Made by a program: the position numbers and the translations under genes | Shown: piece by piece, positions 1-14,376 of the stretch | Position numbering within the stretch: position 1 is the stretch's first letter | Layout of the letters: each line of letters opens with the position of its first letter | The notes under the pieces: model-generated | Seen by the model: only the letters and a program-made list of their open reading frames with translations | Database searches by the model: none | What the model was told of the DNA's origin: nothing | Source of the DNA: Ga0077527 sp964533495 | GTDB lineage: Bacteria; Pseudomonadota; Gammaproteobacteria; Burkholderiales; SG8-41 | NCBI GenBank assembly: GCA_964533495.1 | Contig: CAZHJU010000001.1 | Span: 62,001-126,000 of the forward strand | Direction of reading: 5' to 3' | DNA: 64,000 nucleotides

Positions 1-1
1 G

Positions 2-409
2 GGTTTCGTGCTGCTCGAGTTCGAAGACCCGCAGCAGCTGACGCCCTGGCTGACCTGGGCGGCATGGCTGGAGGCGATGCGTGCGCCGTCGCCCGCGGCG
101 AAGGGCATGCTGCGTTTCAGCCACTACGACATGATGCTGCGCACCGCGCTCAACGGCCAGGGCATCGGACTGGGTCGCCTGCCGCTGATCTCGGCGCTGC
201 TCGACGACGGCCTGCTGGTCGCGCCGCTGGCCGACCGCCGCCACAGCATCCCGACCCCGGACCGCGCCTACTGGCTTATCAGCCCGCCCGCCGCGCGCGA
301 ACGTCCGGAGGTGCAGACCTTCATGCAGTGGATCCGGGCGCGCATGGCGGCGCTGGAGGGGGGCGGCAGGAAATGCCATGTCGGAGTAAGCACTGACGAT
401 CAAATATAA
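2..409 (+). CDS. LysR-family transcriptional regulator, C-terminal part (cut by window start)
   Basis: This is the effector-binding end of a LysR-type regulator whose DNA-binding N-terminus lies before the window. The frame is open from the first bases. It carries the stretch RFSHYDMMLRTALNGQGIGL, typical of the last lobe of the substrate domain of GcvA-like LysR proteins, followed by GRLPLISALLDDGLLVAP and the usual terminal helix ending near FMQWIRARMAALE. The last residues (about 15 after the helix) look like an unnatural tail, and the TAA stop lies inside an AT-rich repeat, so the original C-terminus may have been replaced when the repeat arrived. Target genes cannot be told from here. 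The family assignment is fairly secure from the terminal domain alone. Confidence 0.75.
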   Translation, partial: GFVLLEFEDPQQLTPWLTWAAWLEAMRAPSPAAKGMLRFSHYDMMLRTALNGQGIGLGRLPLISALLDDGLLVAPLADRRHSIPTPDRAYWLISPPAARERPEVQTFMQWIRARMAALEGGGRKCHVGVSTDDQI

Positions 410-443
410 ATATTTGTTTTTATTAGTATTTTTTATAAATTAC
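404..443 (+). repeat. AT-rich interspersed repeat, copy 1
   Basis: About 40 bases of nearly pure A and T in a GC-rich region, with the core TTGTTTTTATT followed by AGTATTTTTTATAAATTA. It supplies the TAA stop of the upstream LysR gene and also the TAA (433-435) that ends the decayed LysR frame on the other strand, so it sits between two convergent gene ends. It matches the copies near 1576, 21959, 39283 and 52652 in the same orientation. Confidence 0.75.
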
Positions 444-1479
444 CGGCATGCTCTGGCAGCACAGCGGAAATCCGGCACCGTGACGGCAACGATGCCCACG
501 GCACGACCATTCGGCGGTGGCGCAGCGGCACCCGATCCCGACCGTGCGCGTCCGGCAACCCCGGCCGTTGCGCCCTCACACAGACAGGCGCCGGATCGGC
601 AAAATCACCGATCGACATGCGGATCAGCTTGGTCACCTCGCGGCACGCCAGCGAAAGCGGGTGACGCTTCGAGGTGGACAGTGTGACCGTGCGGGTGATG
701 CCCGGACTGACGATCCTTGCCCCCTGCAATCGTCCCTCCTGCATTTCCCGGGCAATCGCCTGCCGCCACAATATGGCGTAGACGCCCCCCTCGGCCGCGA
801 GGTTCTTCTGCGTGGCCAGCGCATCGCACTGGATCAGCACGCGCAGGGAAACGCCGCGCTAACGCGCGAGCTGGTCGAGAACGATGCGCATCGCGTTGGG
901 CGTGCCCGGCAGGACCAGAGGCAATTCATGCAGCTGCGCGAACTCGACGCTGCCCTTGCGCAGCAGCGGATCGCCGGCGGAGCCAATCAGGTAGCTGTCG
1001 ATCGTCACCAGCGGATGGTCCTCCGGACGCGCATCGCTGCCGTAGCGAAAAAGAATCGCGATGTCGATCTGGCCGGATTCAAGCCATTTGTTCAGTTGCC
1101 CCCCGGAACCGTCAAAAATGCGCAGCTGGATCCCCGGGAACAGTTTCCGCGCGCGGCCAAACAGCTGCGTCACCAAGGGATGCGCGATCGACGGCATGAC
1201 GCCGACGCGCACCAGTCCGTTCGGCACGCCGACATCCCCCCGGGCCGAACGCGTGAGTTCATCGGCACTCTCCAGCAATTCCTTGACGCGGGGCAGCAAC
1301 CGCTTGCCACCTTCGGTCAGGACGACACCGCGCCCCGTGCGGTGAAAAAGCGGGCCCCGGCATTCCCGCTCCAGGCTGGCAATCTGCCTGCTGATGACGG
1401 ATTGCGAAGTCTTGCGCAGACCTGCGGCGCGGAACACGAGAAAGCGGTGGACTGTAATGAAACCCGGTATAACCCACAA
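433..1479 (-). pseudogene. decayed LysR-family regulator (NAC/CbbR-like)
   Basis: The minus strand encodes a LysR regulator broken into two same-frame pieces. The first (1479 to 859) has the helix-turn-helix end SQSVISRQIASLERE and HRTGRGVVLTEGG, then most of the ligand domain. It stops at an in-frame TAG at 859-861, right after VLDQLAR. Directly beyond, in the same frame, the homology resumes with RGVSLRVLIQCDALATQK and continues through GARIVSPGITRTVTLSTSKR and HPLSLACREV, a typical NAC-like C-terminal region. The N-terminus is also damaged: only TTG is available as a start, and the usual first helix before FITVHRF is missing or altered. The tail after about position 560 no longer looks like a LysR protein and runs into an AT-rich repeat. 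A single point mutation could explain the TAG, but the N-terminal damage argues for real decay. Confidence 0.75.
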
Positions 1480-1575
1480 GACTATTGAGGAGTTATACAG
1501 ACATAACTTTCAAGACTGCTGGGGCCGCTGCCACGAACGGCCGGGGTGACTGACGGAAGCGCGGAAGGGGATCTT

Positions 1576-1612
1576 CATAACTATTTGTTTTCATTGATAT
1601 TTTTTGATTTTT
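1576..1612 (+). repeat. AT-rich interspersed repeat, copy 2
   Basis: A 37-base AT-rich element with CTATTTGTTTTCATTGATAT followed by a T-rich tail. It is the same family as the copies near 404 and 39283. It contains the TAG stop (1581-1583) of the minus-strand alpha/beta hydrolase and encodes that protein's last residues, KNINENK, which read as a translated repeat. Confidence 0.75.
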
Positions 1613-2402
1613 CGCGGATGAACACCAGCGTCTCCCGCGCGCAGTCCTCCGCATCGCTGGCGGCGACGTGGTACGACTTGCCCGGCAGCACCAGCAGCTG
1701 CGAATCGGGAATCTGCTGCTGCCACTCGCGGGTGCGTTCGACGGTGCCGAGGCCGCTTTCCTCGGTGGTGATGACCAGCGTCGGGCATTTGATTTTCGGC
1801 AGCTCGGCGCTGATATCGGCGTAGTTGATACTGCGGTTGAAGCCGATCAGCGAGGACACCGGCGCGCGGCCCATGAATTTCGTCCACCACTCGACGCCCT
1901 TGGCAGGGAAATGCTCGCCCAGGCGCCCGTCCATCGTGCGCCGCGCCCAGTGCTTGGCGCCCTTCGTTTCGTACTCCTCGATCAGCGCGGGAATCTGCTC
2001 CGCGCCGGGACGCCTGGCCTGCGGCGTGCCGACGACGGTCAGCGACAGCAGGCGCTCCGGACGGCGCGCGGCAAACACGCGGGCGACGGTGCCGCCGATC
2101 TTCGCAGCAACGAGGTGAAAACGCTCGACGCCGAGCTCGTCCATCAGCCGGCAGTAGTCGTCGATCAGCCTGTCGAAGGTCCACTCGTACTCGCGCGGCA
2201 TCGGTGTCGACCGGCCGTAGCCGCGCATGTCGGGGCGCACCACGCGAAAATGCCGCGCCAGCACCGGCACCCAGGCATACCAGGACAGGCTGCTCTCGGC
2301 GTTGCCGTGGAGCATCAGCACGGCGTCTGGCGCGGTCCAGGGATCGGTAAAGTCGTCGACGCGGTAAAAGATCTCACAGTCCGCGAGTTTCAACACGGGC
2401 AT
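1581..2402 (-). CDS. alpha/beta hydrolase with a non-serine nucleophile elbow
   Basis: A 273-residue alpha/beta-hydrolase-fold protein starting MPVLKLADCEIFYRV. The oxyanion region LMLHGNAESSLSWY, the DMRGYGRST turn and a late catalytic-type histidine in PGKSYHVAAS are all present. At the nucleophile elbow, where hydrolases have G-x-S-x-G, this protein reads VAAKIGGTVA, so the serine position is lysine. It may therefore not be a classical serine hydrolase. It could be a cofactor-independent lyase or decarboxylase-like member, or a non-enzymatic relative. It is the last gene of a minus-strand operon after Bug and MmgE/PrpD, only 14 bases downstream of the latter, which points to a role in degrading a carboxylic acid taken up by that system. 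Its last residues, KNINENK, come from an AT-rich repeat. Confidence 0.8.
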   Translation of the reverse strand: MPVLKLADCEIFYRVDDFTDPWTAPDAVLMLHGNAESSLSWYAWVPVLARHFRVVRPDMRGYGRSTPMPREYEWTFDRLIDDYCRLMDELGVERFHLVAAKIGGTVARVFAARRPERLLSLTVVGTPQARRPGAEQIPALIEEYETKGAKHWARRTMDGRLGEHFPAKGVEWWTKFMGRAPVSSLIGFNRSINYADISAELPKIKCPTLVITTEESGLGTVERTREWQQQIPDSQLLVLPGKSYHVAASDAEDCARETLVFIREKSKNINENK

Positions 2403-2416
2403 GGTCCGGGTCTCCT

Positions 2417-3826
2417 TCAGTCGCGGCCAGCCAGCAGCCGCATCAGGCGGTCGGGATTGCGGGCTTCGGAGAAATTGCGCACCTCCCCGAGCAGCGCGTC
2501 GACCCGGGCCGGATCGAAGCGGCGGCGCATTTCGGCGCGGAAGCGCGCGACGTGGTCGTCCATAGTAAAGGGGCGCGACGCGCTGCCCTTCGGCGCCTCG
2601 ACGAATTTCTCGACGGTCCCGCCGGATTTCAGCGTGAACGCGACCTTGGCCCCGACCGACTGCTCGGTGCTGACGCGCTCGGCGTCGGCATCCAGCGCAC
2701 AGTCGATGGCCTTCGAGATCGCCATCGTTTCCGGATCGGCCAGCGCGGCCTCGAAGTCGTCGATGTTGATGGTGAAGCCCGGCGCGGCATCCCGTCCCAT
2801 GCGCAGGACCATCGCCATGCAGAAGGGCAGGCTCATCTGCCCGGCCTGCACGTCCTTCGGCTCGCCGACGGTGAGCCGGCCCTGGATGATTTTCGGGATG
2901 CCGACGCGGACAGATTGGATGTCGACCGCGTTGAGGCCGTGTTCGCGGCACAGTTCGGCCGTGGCCTCGATCGCGGAGAGCACGCGGGCGCTGGTGGCAT
3001 GCGGCTTGATCGCGGTCTCGAGCAGGCGCCACTGTTCGCCGAGGCCGGCAAGGCCCTTGTCGAAATCATGGCCGTCGGCGTAGGCGCGGGCGAACCCGTC
3101 CTTGCCCTCGAGGATGTCGACCGGCCCGGAAAACCCGGCGTCGGCGAGCAGCGCGGCGTGCATGCCCTCGCCCGCCGCATGGGCGGCGTGGATGCGCTTG
3201 ACGGTGGAGCCGGAATGGTAGAACTGGGTCAGCCCGCCGCTGAACGAGGCCGCGAGGCCGAGGGTTTCGGCGATGCGCGTGGTGCGGTCGCTGCCCATGA
3301 ACATCAGGCAGGCGGCCGCGGTCGCCGCGCCGAAACCGCCGCAGGTCGCCGTGCTCTGGAAGCCGCGCCGGAAATGCGAGGGCTGGATCGCCAGCCCGAT
3401 GCGGATCATGTTTTCGTAGCCGGCGGCGATCGCGGCGAGGATGCGGCCTCCGGAAGCGCCGCGCGCCTCGCCGAGCGCCAGAGCCGCCGAAATGACGATG
3501 CAGCCCGGGTGCAGCATCGAACCCACGTGCACGTCGTCGGCGTCGATGCTGCCCGCATAGGTGGCGTTGACGAAGGTGGCGCGCTCGGGATCGCTGCGAT
3601 CCTGGCTGAACAGCAGCGTCGACCGGCCGTTGCCGCCCAGTTCGCCCGCGAGCTTCGTCGCCCATGAGCTCCAGGGCATGCGCTGGCCGAGCGAGGCGAC
3701 GCGCAGGTAGTCGAGCAGGAATACCGTCAGCGCTTCGCGGACTCCGGGCGGCAGGCCGTCATATTTGAGTCCGGCGGCAAAACCGGCGAATCTGCGGGTT
3801 GCGGCCGGTGCAGGATTCTCCGCCAT
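2417..3826 (-). CDS. MmgE/PrpD family protein
   Basis: A 469-residue member of the MmgE/PrpD superfamily, which includes 2-methylcitrate dehydratase and cis-aconitate decarboxylase. Family marks include a helical N-terminal half with DYLRVASLGQ, the ADDVHVGSMLHPG segment (equivalent to the DD and histidine region of PrpD), the STATCGGFGAATAAA stretch and the lysine motif KPHATSARV around the domain boundary. The start ATG at 3826 was chosen because it follows the Bug gene stop by one base. A longer upstream frame exists but overlaps the Bug gene. The substrate is unknown. Many Burkholderiales pair such genes with Bug-type periplasmic receptors in operons for organic acid uptake and breakdown. 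prpB and prpC are absent, so this is unlikely to be the methylcitrate cycle enzyme itself. Confidence 0.85.
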   Translation of the reverse strand: MAENPAPAATRRFAGFAAGLKYDGLPPGVREALTVFLLDYLRVASLGQRMPWSSWATKLAGELGGNGRSTLLFSQDRSDPERATFVNATYAGSIDADDVHVGSMLHPGCIVISAALALGEARGASGGRILAAIAAGYENMIRIGLAIQPSHFRRGFQSTATCGGFGAATAAACLMFMGSDRTTRIAETLGLAASFSGGLTQFYHSGSTVKRIHAAHAAGEGMHAALLADAGFSGPVDILEGKDGFARAYADGHDFDKGLAGLGEQWRLLETAIKPHATSARVLSAIEATAELCREHGLNAVDIQSVRVGIPKIIQGRLTVGEPKDVQAGQMSLPFCMAMVLRMGRDAAPGFTINIDDFEAALADPETMAISKAIDCALDADAERVSTEQSVGAKVAFTLKSGGTVEKFVEAPKGSASRPFTMDDHVARFRAEMRRRFDPARVDALLGEVRNFSEARNPDRLMRLLAGRD

Positions 3827-3827
3827 C

Positions 3828-4793
3828 TCAATTGCCCTTGATTTTTCCGGCGGTGATGACCTTGCCCCATTTCTCGTAATCCGCCTTGTGGTACGCCGCC
3901 AGCGCGGCAGGCGTCCCGCCGGAAGGTTCGGCACCGTCGAGAGCCAGCGCTTTCCGGATGTCGTCGGTGGCCAGCACCTTGTTGCCGGCGGCATTGACCC
4001 GCTCGACCGCCGCGGCGGGCAGGCCGGCCGGGCCATAAAGCCCCCACCATTGGCTGGATTCGAAATCCCTGATCGTTTCGGCAACCGTGGGCAGTTCCGG
4101 CGCGATCGCGATGCGCTTCGCGCTGGTCACCGCCAGCGCTTTCAGCCGTCCGGCGCGCACCTGCGCCGAAACGCTGGGATAGGCGGCGAACAGCACCGAG
4201 ACGTTGCCGGCGACGGTGTCGATGGTCGCCGGCGCGGCGCCCTTGTACGGCACGTGCAGCATGCTCACGCCGGCGCGCTGGGAAAACAGCTCGCCGGTGA
4301 GATGGCTCAGCGTGCCGGCGCCGTTGGAAGCGTAGGCGAGCGCGCCGGGTTTCGATTTCGCCAGCGCGATGAAGGCCTTGACCGAATTCACCGGCACCGA
4401 GGGATGCACGGTCATCACGTTCGGCGCGTCGCCGATCTTGACGACCGGCGTGAAGCTGGTGAGCACATCATAGGGCGCCTTCGCGCCGAGATGCGGGTTG
4501 ATCGACAACACGCTCGACGAAGCGAACAGCAGCGTGTAACCGTCGGCAGGCGCGCGCGAAGCGACTTCGCCGCCGATCATGCCGCCGGCCCCGCCGCGGT
4601 TGTCGACGATGATCTGCTGGCCGAGCAGCGGCGACAGGCGCGTAGTGAAATGGCGCGCGACGATGTCGGCGGCGCCGCCGGCGGGAAACGGCACGATGAC
4701 GCGCACGGGCTTTTCGGGATAACCCTGGGCAATCGCGGCGAGCGGGAAAATGGCGGCGAGCAGCGCCATTACGGGAATGCGCGGGGATTTCAT
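3828..4793 (-). CDS. Bug-family (TctC-like) tripartite tricarboxylate transporter substrate-binding protein
   Basis: A 321-residue periplasmic binding protein. It begins with a signal peptide (MKSPRIPVMALLAAIFPLAA, likely cleaved after AIA) and continues with YPEKPVRVIVPFPAGGAADI, the signature opening of Bug receptors. VDNRGGAGGMIGGEVASRAP and PYKGAAPA are further hallmark segments. Bug proteins bind organic acids and related small molecules. Many are orphan receptors with no adjacent TctAB membrane genes, as here. It is the first gene of the operon with MmgE/PrpD and the alpha/beta hydrolase, which suggests it captures the acid those enzymes process. The LysR genes upstream of the window and the decayed one at 433-1479 are candidates for former regulators. 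Confidence 0.9.
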   Translation of the reverse strand: MKSPRIPVMALLAAIFPLAAIAQGYPEKPVRVIVPFPAGGAADIVARHFTTRLSPLLGQQIIVDNRGGAGGMIGGEVASRAPADGYTLLFASSSVLSINPHLGAKAPYDVLTSFTPVVKIGDAPNVMTVHPSVPVNSVKAFIALAKSKPGALAYASNGAGTLSHLTGELFSQRAGVSMLHVPYKGAAPATIDTVAGNVSVLFAAYPSVSAQVRAGRLKALAVTSAKRIAIAPELPTVAETIRDFESSQWWGLYGPAGLPAAAVERVNAAGNKVLATDDIRKALALDGAEPSGGTPAALAAYHKADYEKWGKVITAGKIKGN

Positions 4794-5032
4794 GGCAGGA
4801 CCTTTCGATACGGATGCTGGATGTCGCGGCAGCCCGTGGCAGCGCGAACGGGGAATGATTCCGGTGTTTCGTTCCGCTCCGACGCCGGGCGGATGCGCCA
4901 TTGTAAACCGCAATGTCCACGACATTCACCGGCAAAGACCAGCATATGAGCGCCGCGGGAACCGGCGCTCAAGGACATTCACCTTCCTGAAATACCGATG
5001 ATCGGAATGCCGGCGTCCATCGTGACGGCCTC

Positions 5033-7954
5033 CTAGACGGTCTTGCCCAGATACTGATCGATGTCGACTTCGTCGATCTGCTCCGGCCGTATGAAGCGCC
5101 GCGCGTACTCGAGGTAAACGCCGGAGCGGAGAAATAATTCGAATAGATCGGGGTCAATATGCCGATCCTTGTTCATGAAGGACATGATCTTCAGTGCCTC
5201 CGACAGCGTTTTTCCCTGCTTGTACGGGCGATCGCCGGCGGTCAGCGCCTCGAAGATGTCGGCGATCGCCATCATCCGCGCCACGGGACTCATCTGCTCG
5301 CGCGTCAACCCCTTCGGATAGCCGGTGCCGTCCATCTTTTCATGATGACCGCCGGCGATCTCGGGAACACTGCGCAGATGCTTGGGGAAAGGCAGCTGGC
5401 TCAACATGACCAGCGTCTGCACGATGTGCTCGTTGATCTTGTAGCGCTCCTCCTCCGACAGCGTGCCGCGGACCACCGACAGATTGTGGAACTCGCCCTT
5501 GTTATAGAGAAATTCCGGCACCGCCATGTGGAAACCCCACCGGTTGTCTTCGGACATGCGGTCCTGGGGACGACGCTCGAACAGGTGCTCGGGCTTGTCG
5601 GCGAGCAGCGTCTCGACGGCCGGCAGCGCCGGCGCCGGCACGCGTTCCCTGCGCACCTTCTCCTCGCGGGAGATGCCGATGCGATCATCCAGGGTGCGCA
5701 TCCAGGTCCGCCGCCCGATGGCCTTCAGCCGCTCGATTTTTCCCGGGGCCATGAATTCGCCGCCCTCGTTGCAGGCCGCGACAAATGCGAAGTCGTCGTC
5801 GAGCTGCCCCAGCTCGGCCGCCAGCCGCGCGGCGGCAGCGGGCTCCGGCTCGCCGGCGGCCACCGCCTTCAGGCAGGCAATCTCGGCATCGCGTTTGAGT
5901 ACCTCGAAGCGGGTGCGCACCTCGTGAATGCGGTCATACAGGGTTTCGAGCTTGGTTGCCTTGTCGACGATGTACTCCGGTGTGGTGACCTTGCCGCAGT
6001 CGTGCAGCCAGGCCGCGACATGCACGGCCTCCCAGTCCTCCTCGTCGAGCCGGAAATCGGCAAACGGCCCCTCCTTCTGGATGCAGGCCGCTGCGGCCAG
6101 CATCTTGGTCAGTTCCGGCACCCGCGCGCAGTGCCCGCCGGTGTACGGACTTTTGGCATCGATCGCGCCGGCAATCAACCGGATGAAGGCCTCGAACAGT
6201 GCTTTCTGCGACTGGATCAGTTCACGGGTTTCGAGCACGCCCGCGTAAAAGCCGGACATGGCCTGGACGAATGACAACTGGGCATTTTCGATGACGGTAC
6301 GCCGCCGCAGCAGCAACAGGGCCACCAGCTCGCGCTGGCGATTGAGCAGCGGCACGGCCACGCCCTGCAGGGCGTCCAGCGCGGCGAAGGGATCCGCGCC
6401 GCTCATCCCGGCAAGATCCGCGTCCTCCAGCGGGGCGGCATGCGCGCTTCCGGATCGCAGCGCCGCATCGACCAGAGGGCCGGCGGCGCCGGGAACCAGT
6501 GGCGACAGACCGGCATCAGTAGCCGCGCCACGGACGTCACGCACCGCCACCGGCAGCAGGCGGCCGTCATCGCTGAGGTAGAGTACGGCAACGTCGGCTT
6601 CGGCCGCTGCCATGATTTCGGTGAGCAGCATGGTCAGCATGCGGTCAATGTCTTTCTCCCCCGCGAGCACCAGACTGATGTCGAGAAAACGCCGGATCGC
6701 CTGCTTCATGCCTTCCATCGTCACCGCAAGCTTGTCGACTTCATCGATGGCCGAATGCACGGTCACTGGTTTCGAGAAATCGAAGTGGCGTATCGCCTCG
6801 GCTTCTGCGGCGAGCATGCGCAGGGGTCGCGCCACGACGCGCGCCGACAGCCAGGTCAGCGGCATCGCAAAACCGAGGATCAGCACGATGACCAGCAGCG
6901 CCGTGTTGCGCAGCCTGTTCGCGGCGGCAAGCATCTCCTGCTCGGGGATGGCGCTGACCAGGTACAACGGCTCGGTGTTCTCCATCAGCATCGGCTCGAT
7001 CGAAACCCGCCAGTCTGCGCCCCCGGCCTGCAGCCGCAGGCGCAGAGGGCCGGTCGATTTCATGTCCGCGATATGCCCGGAGAGCAGGGGCAGCACCGGC
7101 AGTCCGGAATCGGCCATGCCGGTCAGCGCGGGCCGGGCATCGGAATCCGCAGAAACCGTGACCAGCCGCCTGACATCCTCGTGCGCAATCAGCTTTCCCT
7201 GCGCATTCACCAGGGCAATCTGGGTGCCGGGCGTCACCTTCTGCCGTGCAAGGCTTTCGCCCAGCGTGTCGAGCTCGATGTCGGCTCCGACGACGCCGAA
7301 GCCCAGATTGGAGCGGATGGCCAGCGTCATGCCGACCTTGCGGTTGGAGAAAAACAGGTACGGCGGCGTGAGAATCGCGGACGTGGCCGCGAAGGCATCC
7401 GTAAACCATTTGCGGGCGCGCGGATCGTAGTCCGCCGGATAATCCGGCTTGTCTTCCTGTCGCAGCACTTCCAGGGCATTGCCAAGGTACAGGTAGGTGC
7501 CGCGCCCGCCGATGCCGCCCCCGCGCTCGATGCTCTGGACCATGTAGCGGGTGTTCAGCGGCGCCTTGAACAGCTCGCGGTCGGCGACGCTGCGCAAACG
7601 GCGCACAAAGAAAAAATCCCCGCTGCCGTAGCCGAAATAGAGCGAAGACAGTGCCGGCGCCTTGTCGAGCACGCCGCGAATCATGTCCAGCTGTTCCATG
7701 CGGGTGCGGAGGGAGTCCGCCATGGTAAGCCGGTCGTGGCTCAGCATGCCGACGACCAGCTCCGCGGGTTCGATCAGATGCCGGAATTCATCGAAGATTT
7801 CGCGGCTGGCGCGCAGCGTCAGATCGTCCGCGGAAGTCTCAAGGATATCCCGCGACATCTTGTAACTGACCGCAGCCAGCGTTCCACCGACGATCAGCAG
7901 CACTGCCAGGAACAGCGTGGAAATATGAATATGCAACGGATAGTGGCGTTTCAT
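5033..7954 (-). CDS. Cache-HAMP-GAF-HD-GYP sensor, probable c-di-GMP phosphodiesterase
   Basis: A membrane-bound signalling protein of 973 residues, counting from the ATG at 7954, which has GGGAG upstream. A longer GTG frame exists but lacks that context. One transmembrane helix lies at about residues 10-32. A large periplasmic Cache-type sensor follows to about 350, then a second helix at about 353-375, a HAMP linker, a GAF domain at about 450-600, and an HD-GYP domain. Catalytic motifs are intact: GGHCARV, LHDCGK near 651, and GGHHEKMDGTGYPKGL near 870. About 200 residues separate the HD and HHE-GYP motifs, longer than in minimal HD-GYP proteins, with charged insert segments. Intact motifs predict hydrolysis of cyclic di-GMP to GMP in response to an external small molecule. 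It is a single gene, transcribed away from uvrA. Confidence 0.88.
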   Translation of the reverse strand: MKRHYPLHIHISTLFLAVLLIVGGTLAAVSYKMSRDILETSADDLTLRASREIFDEFRHLIEPAELVVGMLSHDRLTMADSLRTRMEQLDMIRGVLDKAPALSSLYFGYGSGDFFFVRRLRSVADRELFKAPLNTRYMVQSIERGGGIGGRGTYLYLGNALEVLRQEDKPDYPADYDPRARKWFTDAFAATSAILTPPYLFFSNRKVGMTLAIRSNLGFGVVGADIELDTLGESLARQKVTPGTQIALVNAQGKLIAHEDVRRLVTVSADSDARPALTGMADSGLPVLPLLSGHIADMKSTGPLRLRLQAGGADWRVSIEPMLMENTEPLYLVSAIPEQEMLAAANRLRNTALLVIVLILGFAMPLTWLSARVVARPLRMLAAEAEAIRHFDFSKPVTVHSAIDEVDKLAVTMEGMKQAIRRFLDISLVLAGEKDIDRMLTMLLTEIMAAAEADVAVLYLSDDGRLLPVAVRDVRGAATDAGLSPLVPGAAGPLVDAALRSGSAHAAPLEDADLAGMSGADPFAALDALQGVAVPLLNRQRELVALLLLRRRTVIENAQLSFVQAMSGFYAGVLETRELIQSQKALFEAFIRLIAGAIDAKSPYTGGHCARVPELTKMLAAAACIQKEGPFADFRLDEEDWEAVHVAAWLHDCGKVTTPEYIVDKATKLETLYDRIHEVRTRFEVLKRDAEIACLKAVAAGEPEPAAAARLAAELGQLDDDFAFVAACNEGGEFMAPGKIERLKAIGRRTWMRTLDDRIGISREEKVRRERVPAPALPAVETLLADKPEHLFERRPQDRMSEDNRWGFHMAVPEFLYNKGEFHNLSVVRGTLSEEERYKINEHIVQTLVMLSQLPFPKHLRSVPEIAGGHHEKMDGTGYPKGLTREQMSPVARMMAIADIFEALTAGDRPYKQGKTLSEALKIMSFMNKDRHIDPDLFELFLRSGVYLEYARRFIRPEQIDEVDIDQYLGKTV

Positions 7955-8176
7955 GGCTGCGCTCCCTTCACATCGTGACGATGTTACGCCCTGCAGTGCC
8001 TCGCGCCTGCGATTCATCCACAATCTGGCTTCACGCCCGAAACGCGCGGCCGGCCCTCCTCTTCGGCAGCAGGACCCTCGCCGCCGCCTGTCGCCGCAAA
8101 TCTTACACTCTCACCCGGTAGAATCCCGGGTTCCGGCGGCAATTGTGCCGCCTCCCGCACTTTCCCCCCGGACACC

Positions 8177-13899
<5,723 letters not shown>

Positions 13900-13903
<4 letters not shown>

Positions 13904-14271
13904 AGCCGGCGCTGTTGCTGCGGCACCTGCCGGCGCTGGCGCTGCTGATCTTCGGCGCCGCGGCCCCTGCGCAAGGCGTCGATCGGGACCAGGCGCTGAT
14001 CGGGGCCGCGGCAAAAGGGGATGCCGTCGCAGTACGCGACCTGCTGCAAAAGAGCGCCTCGCTGACGGCGCGTGACGGCGACGGGCGCACCGCGCTGGTA
14101 GCGGCGGCCTACGGCAACCACGCCGGAACCGCGCGCCTGCTCGTGGCGCACGGCGCGGATGTCGGCAAGGCCGATCGCGACGGGATCACGCCCCTCGCCC
14201 ATGCGCGCCAGCGGGGATACCGCGACATCGTCCGCATTCTCGAAACAGGCGCACGCGCGGCAAACCCCTGA
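13900..14271 (+). CDS. secreted ankyrin-repeat protein
   Basis: A 123-residue protein whose start overlaps the uvrA stop (ATGA), so it is probably cotranslated with uvrA. The first 26 or so residues form a signal peptide (LLLRHLPALALLIFGAAAPA then QG), which would place it in the periplasm. The rest holds two to three ankyrin repeats: DQALIGAAAKGDAVAVRDLL, DGRTALVAAAYGNHAGTARL with LVAHGADV, and DGITPLAHARQRGYRDIVRI. Such small ankyrin proteins usually mediate protein contacts. No partner is evident. Its coupling to a cytoplasmic repair protein looks positional rather than functional. Confidence 0.8.
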
Positions 14272-14341
14272 TCGCGGCGGCGGTGTCCGGCACGGCTGTC
14301 GTCGCAAGGACGGCCGCGGCGCTCCGGCACGGGGTGCGGTC

Positions 14342-14347
14342 TATAAT
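14342..14347 (+). promoter_or_regulatory. likely -10 box upstream of the META-domain gene
   Basis: A perfect TATAAT lies 30 bases before the ATG at 14377, in a short gap after the ankyrin gene. No convincing -35 box is visible 16-18 bases upstream, so the site is inferred from the -10 match and its spacing alone. Confidence 0.45.
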
Positions 14348-14376
14348 CGGCCGTCCCGCAACAGCGATCTAATGCC

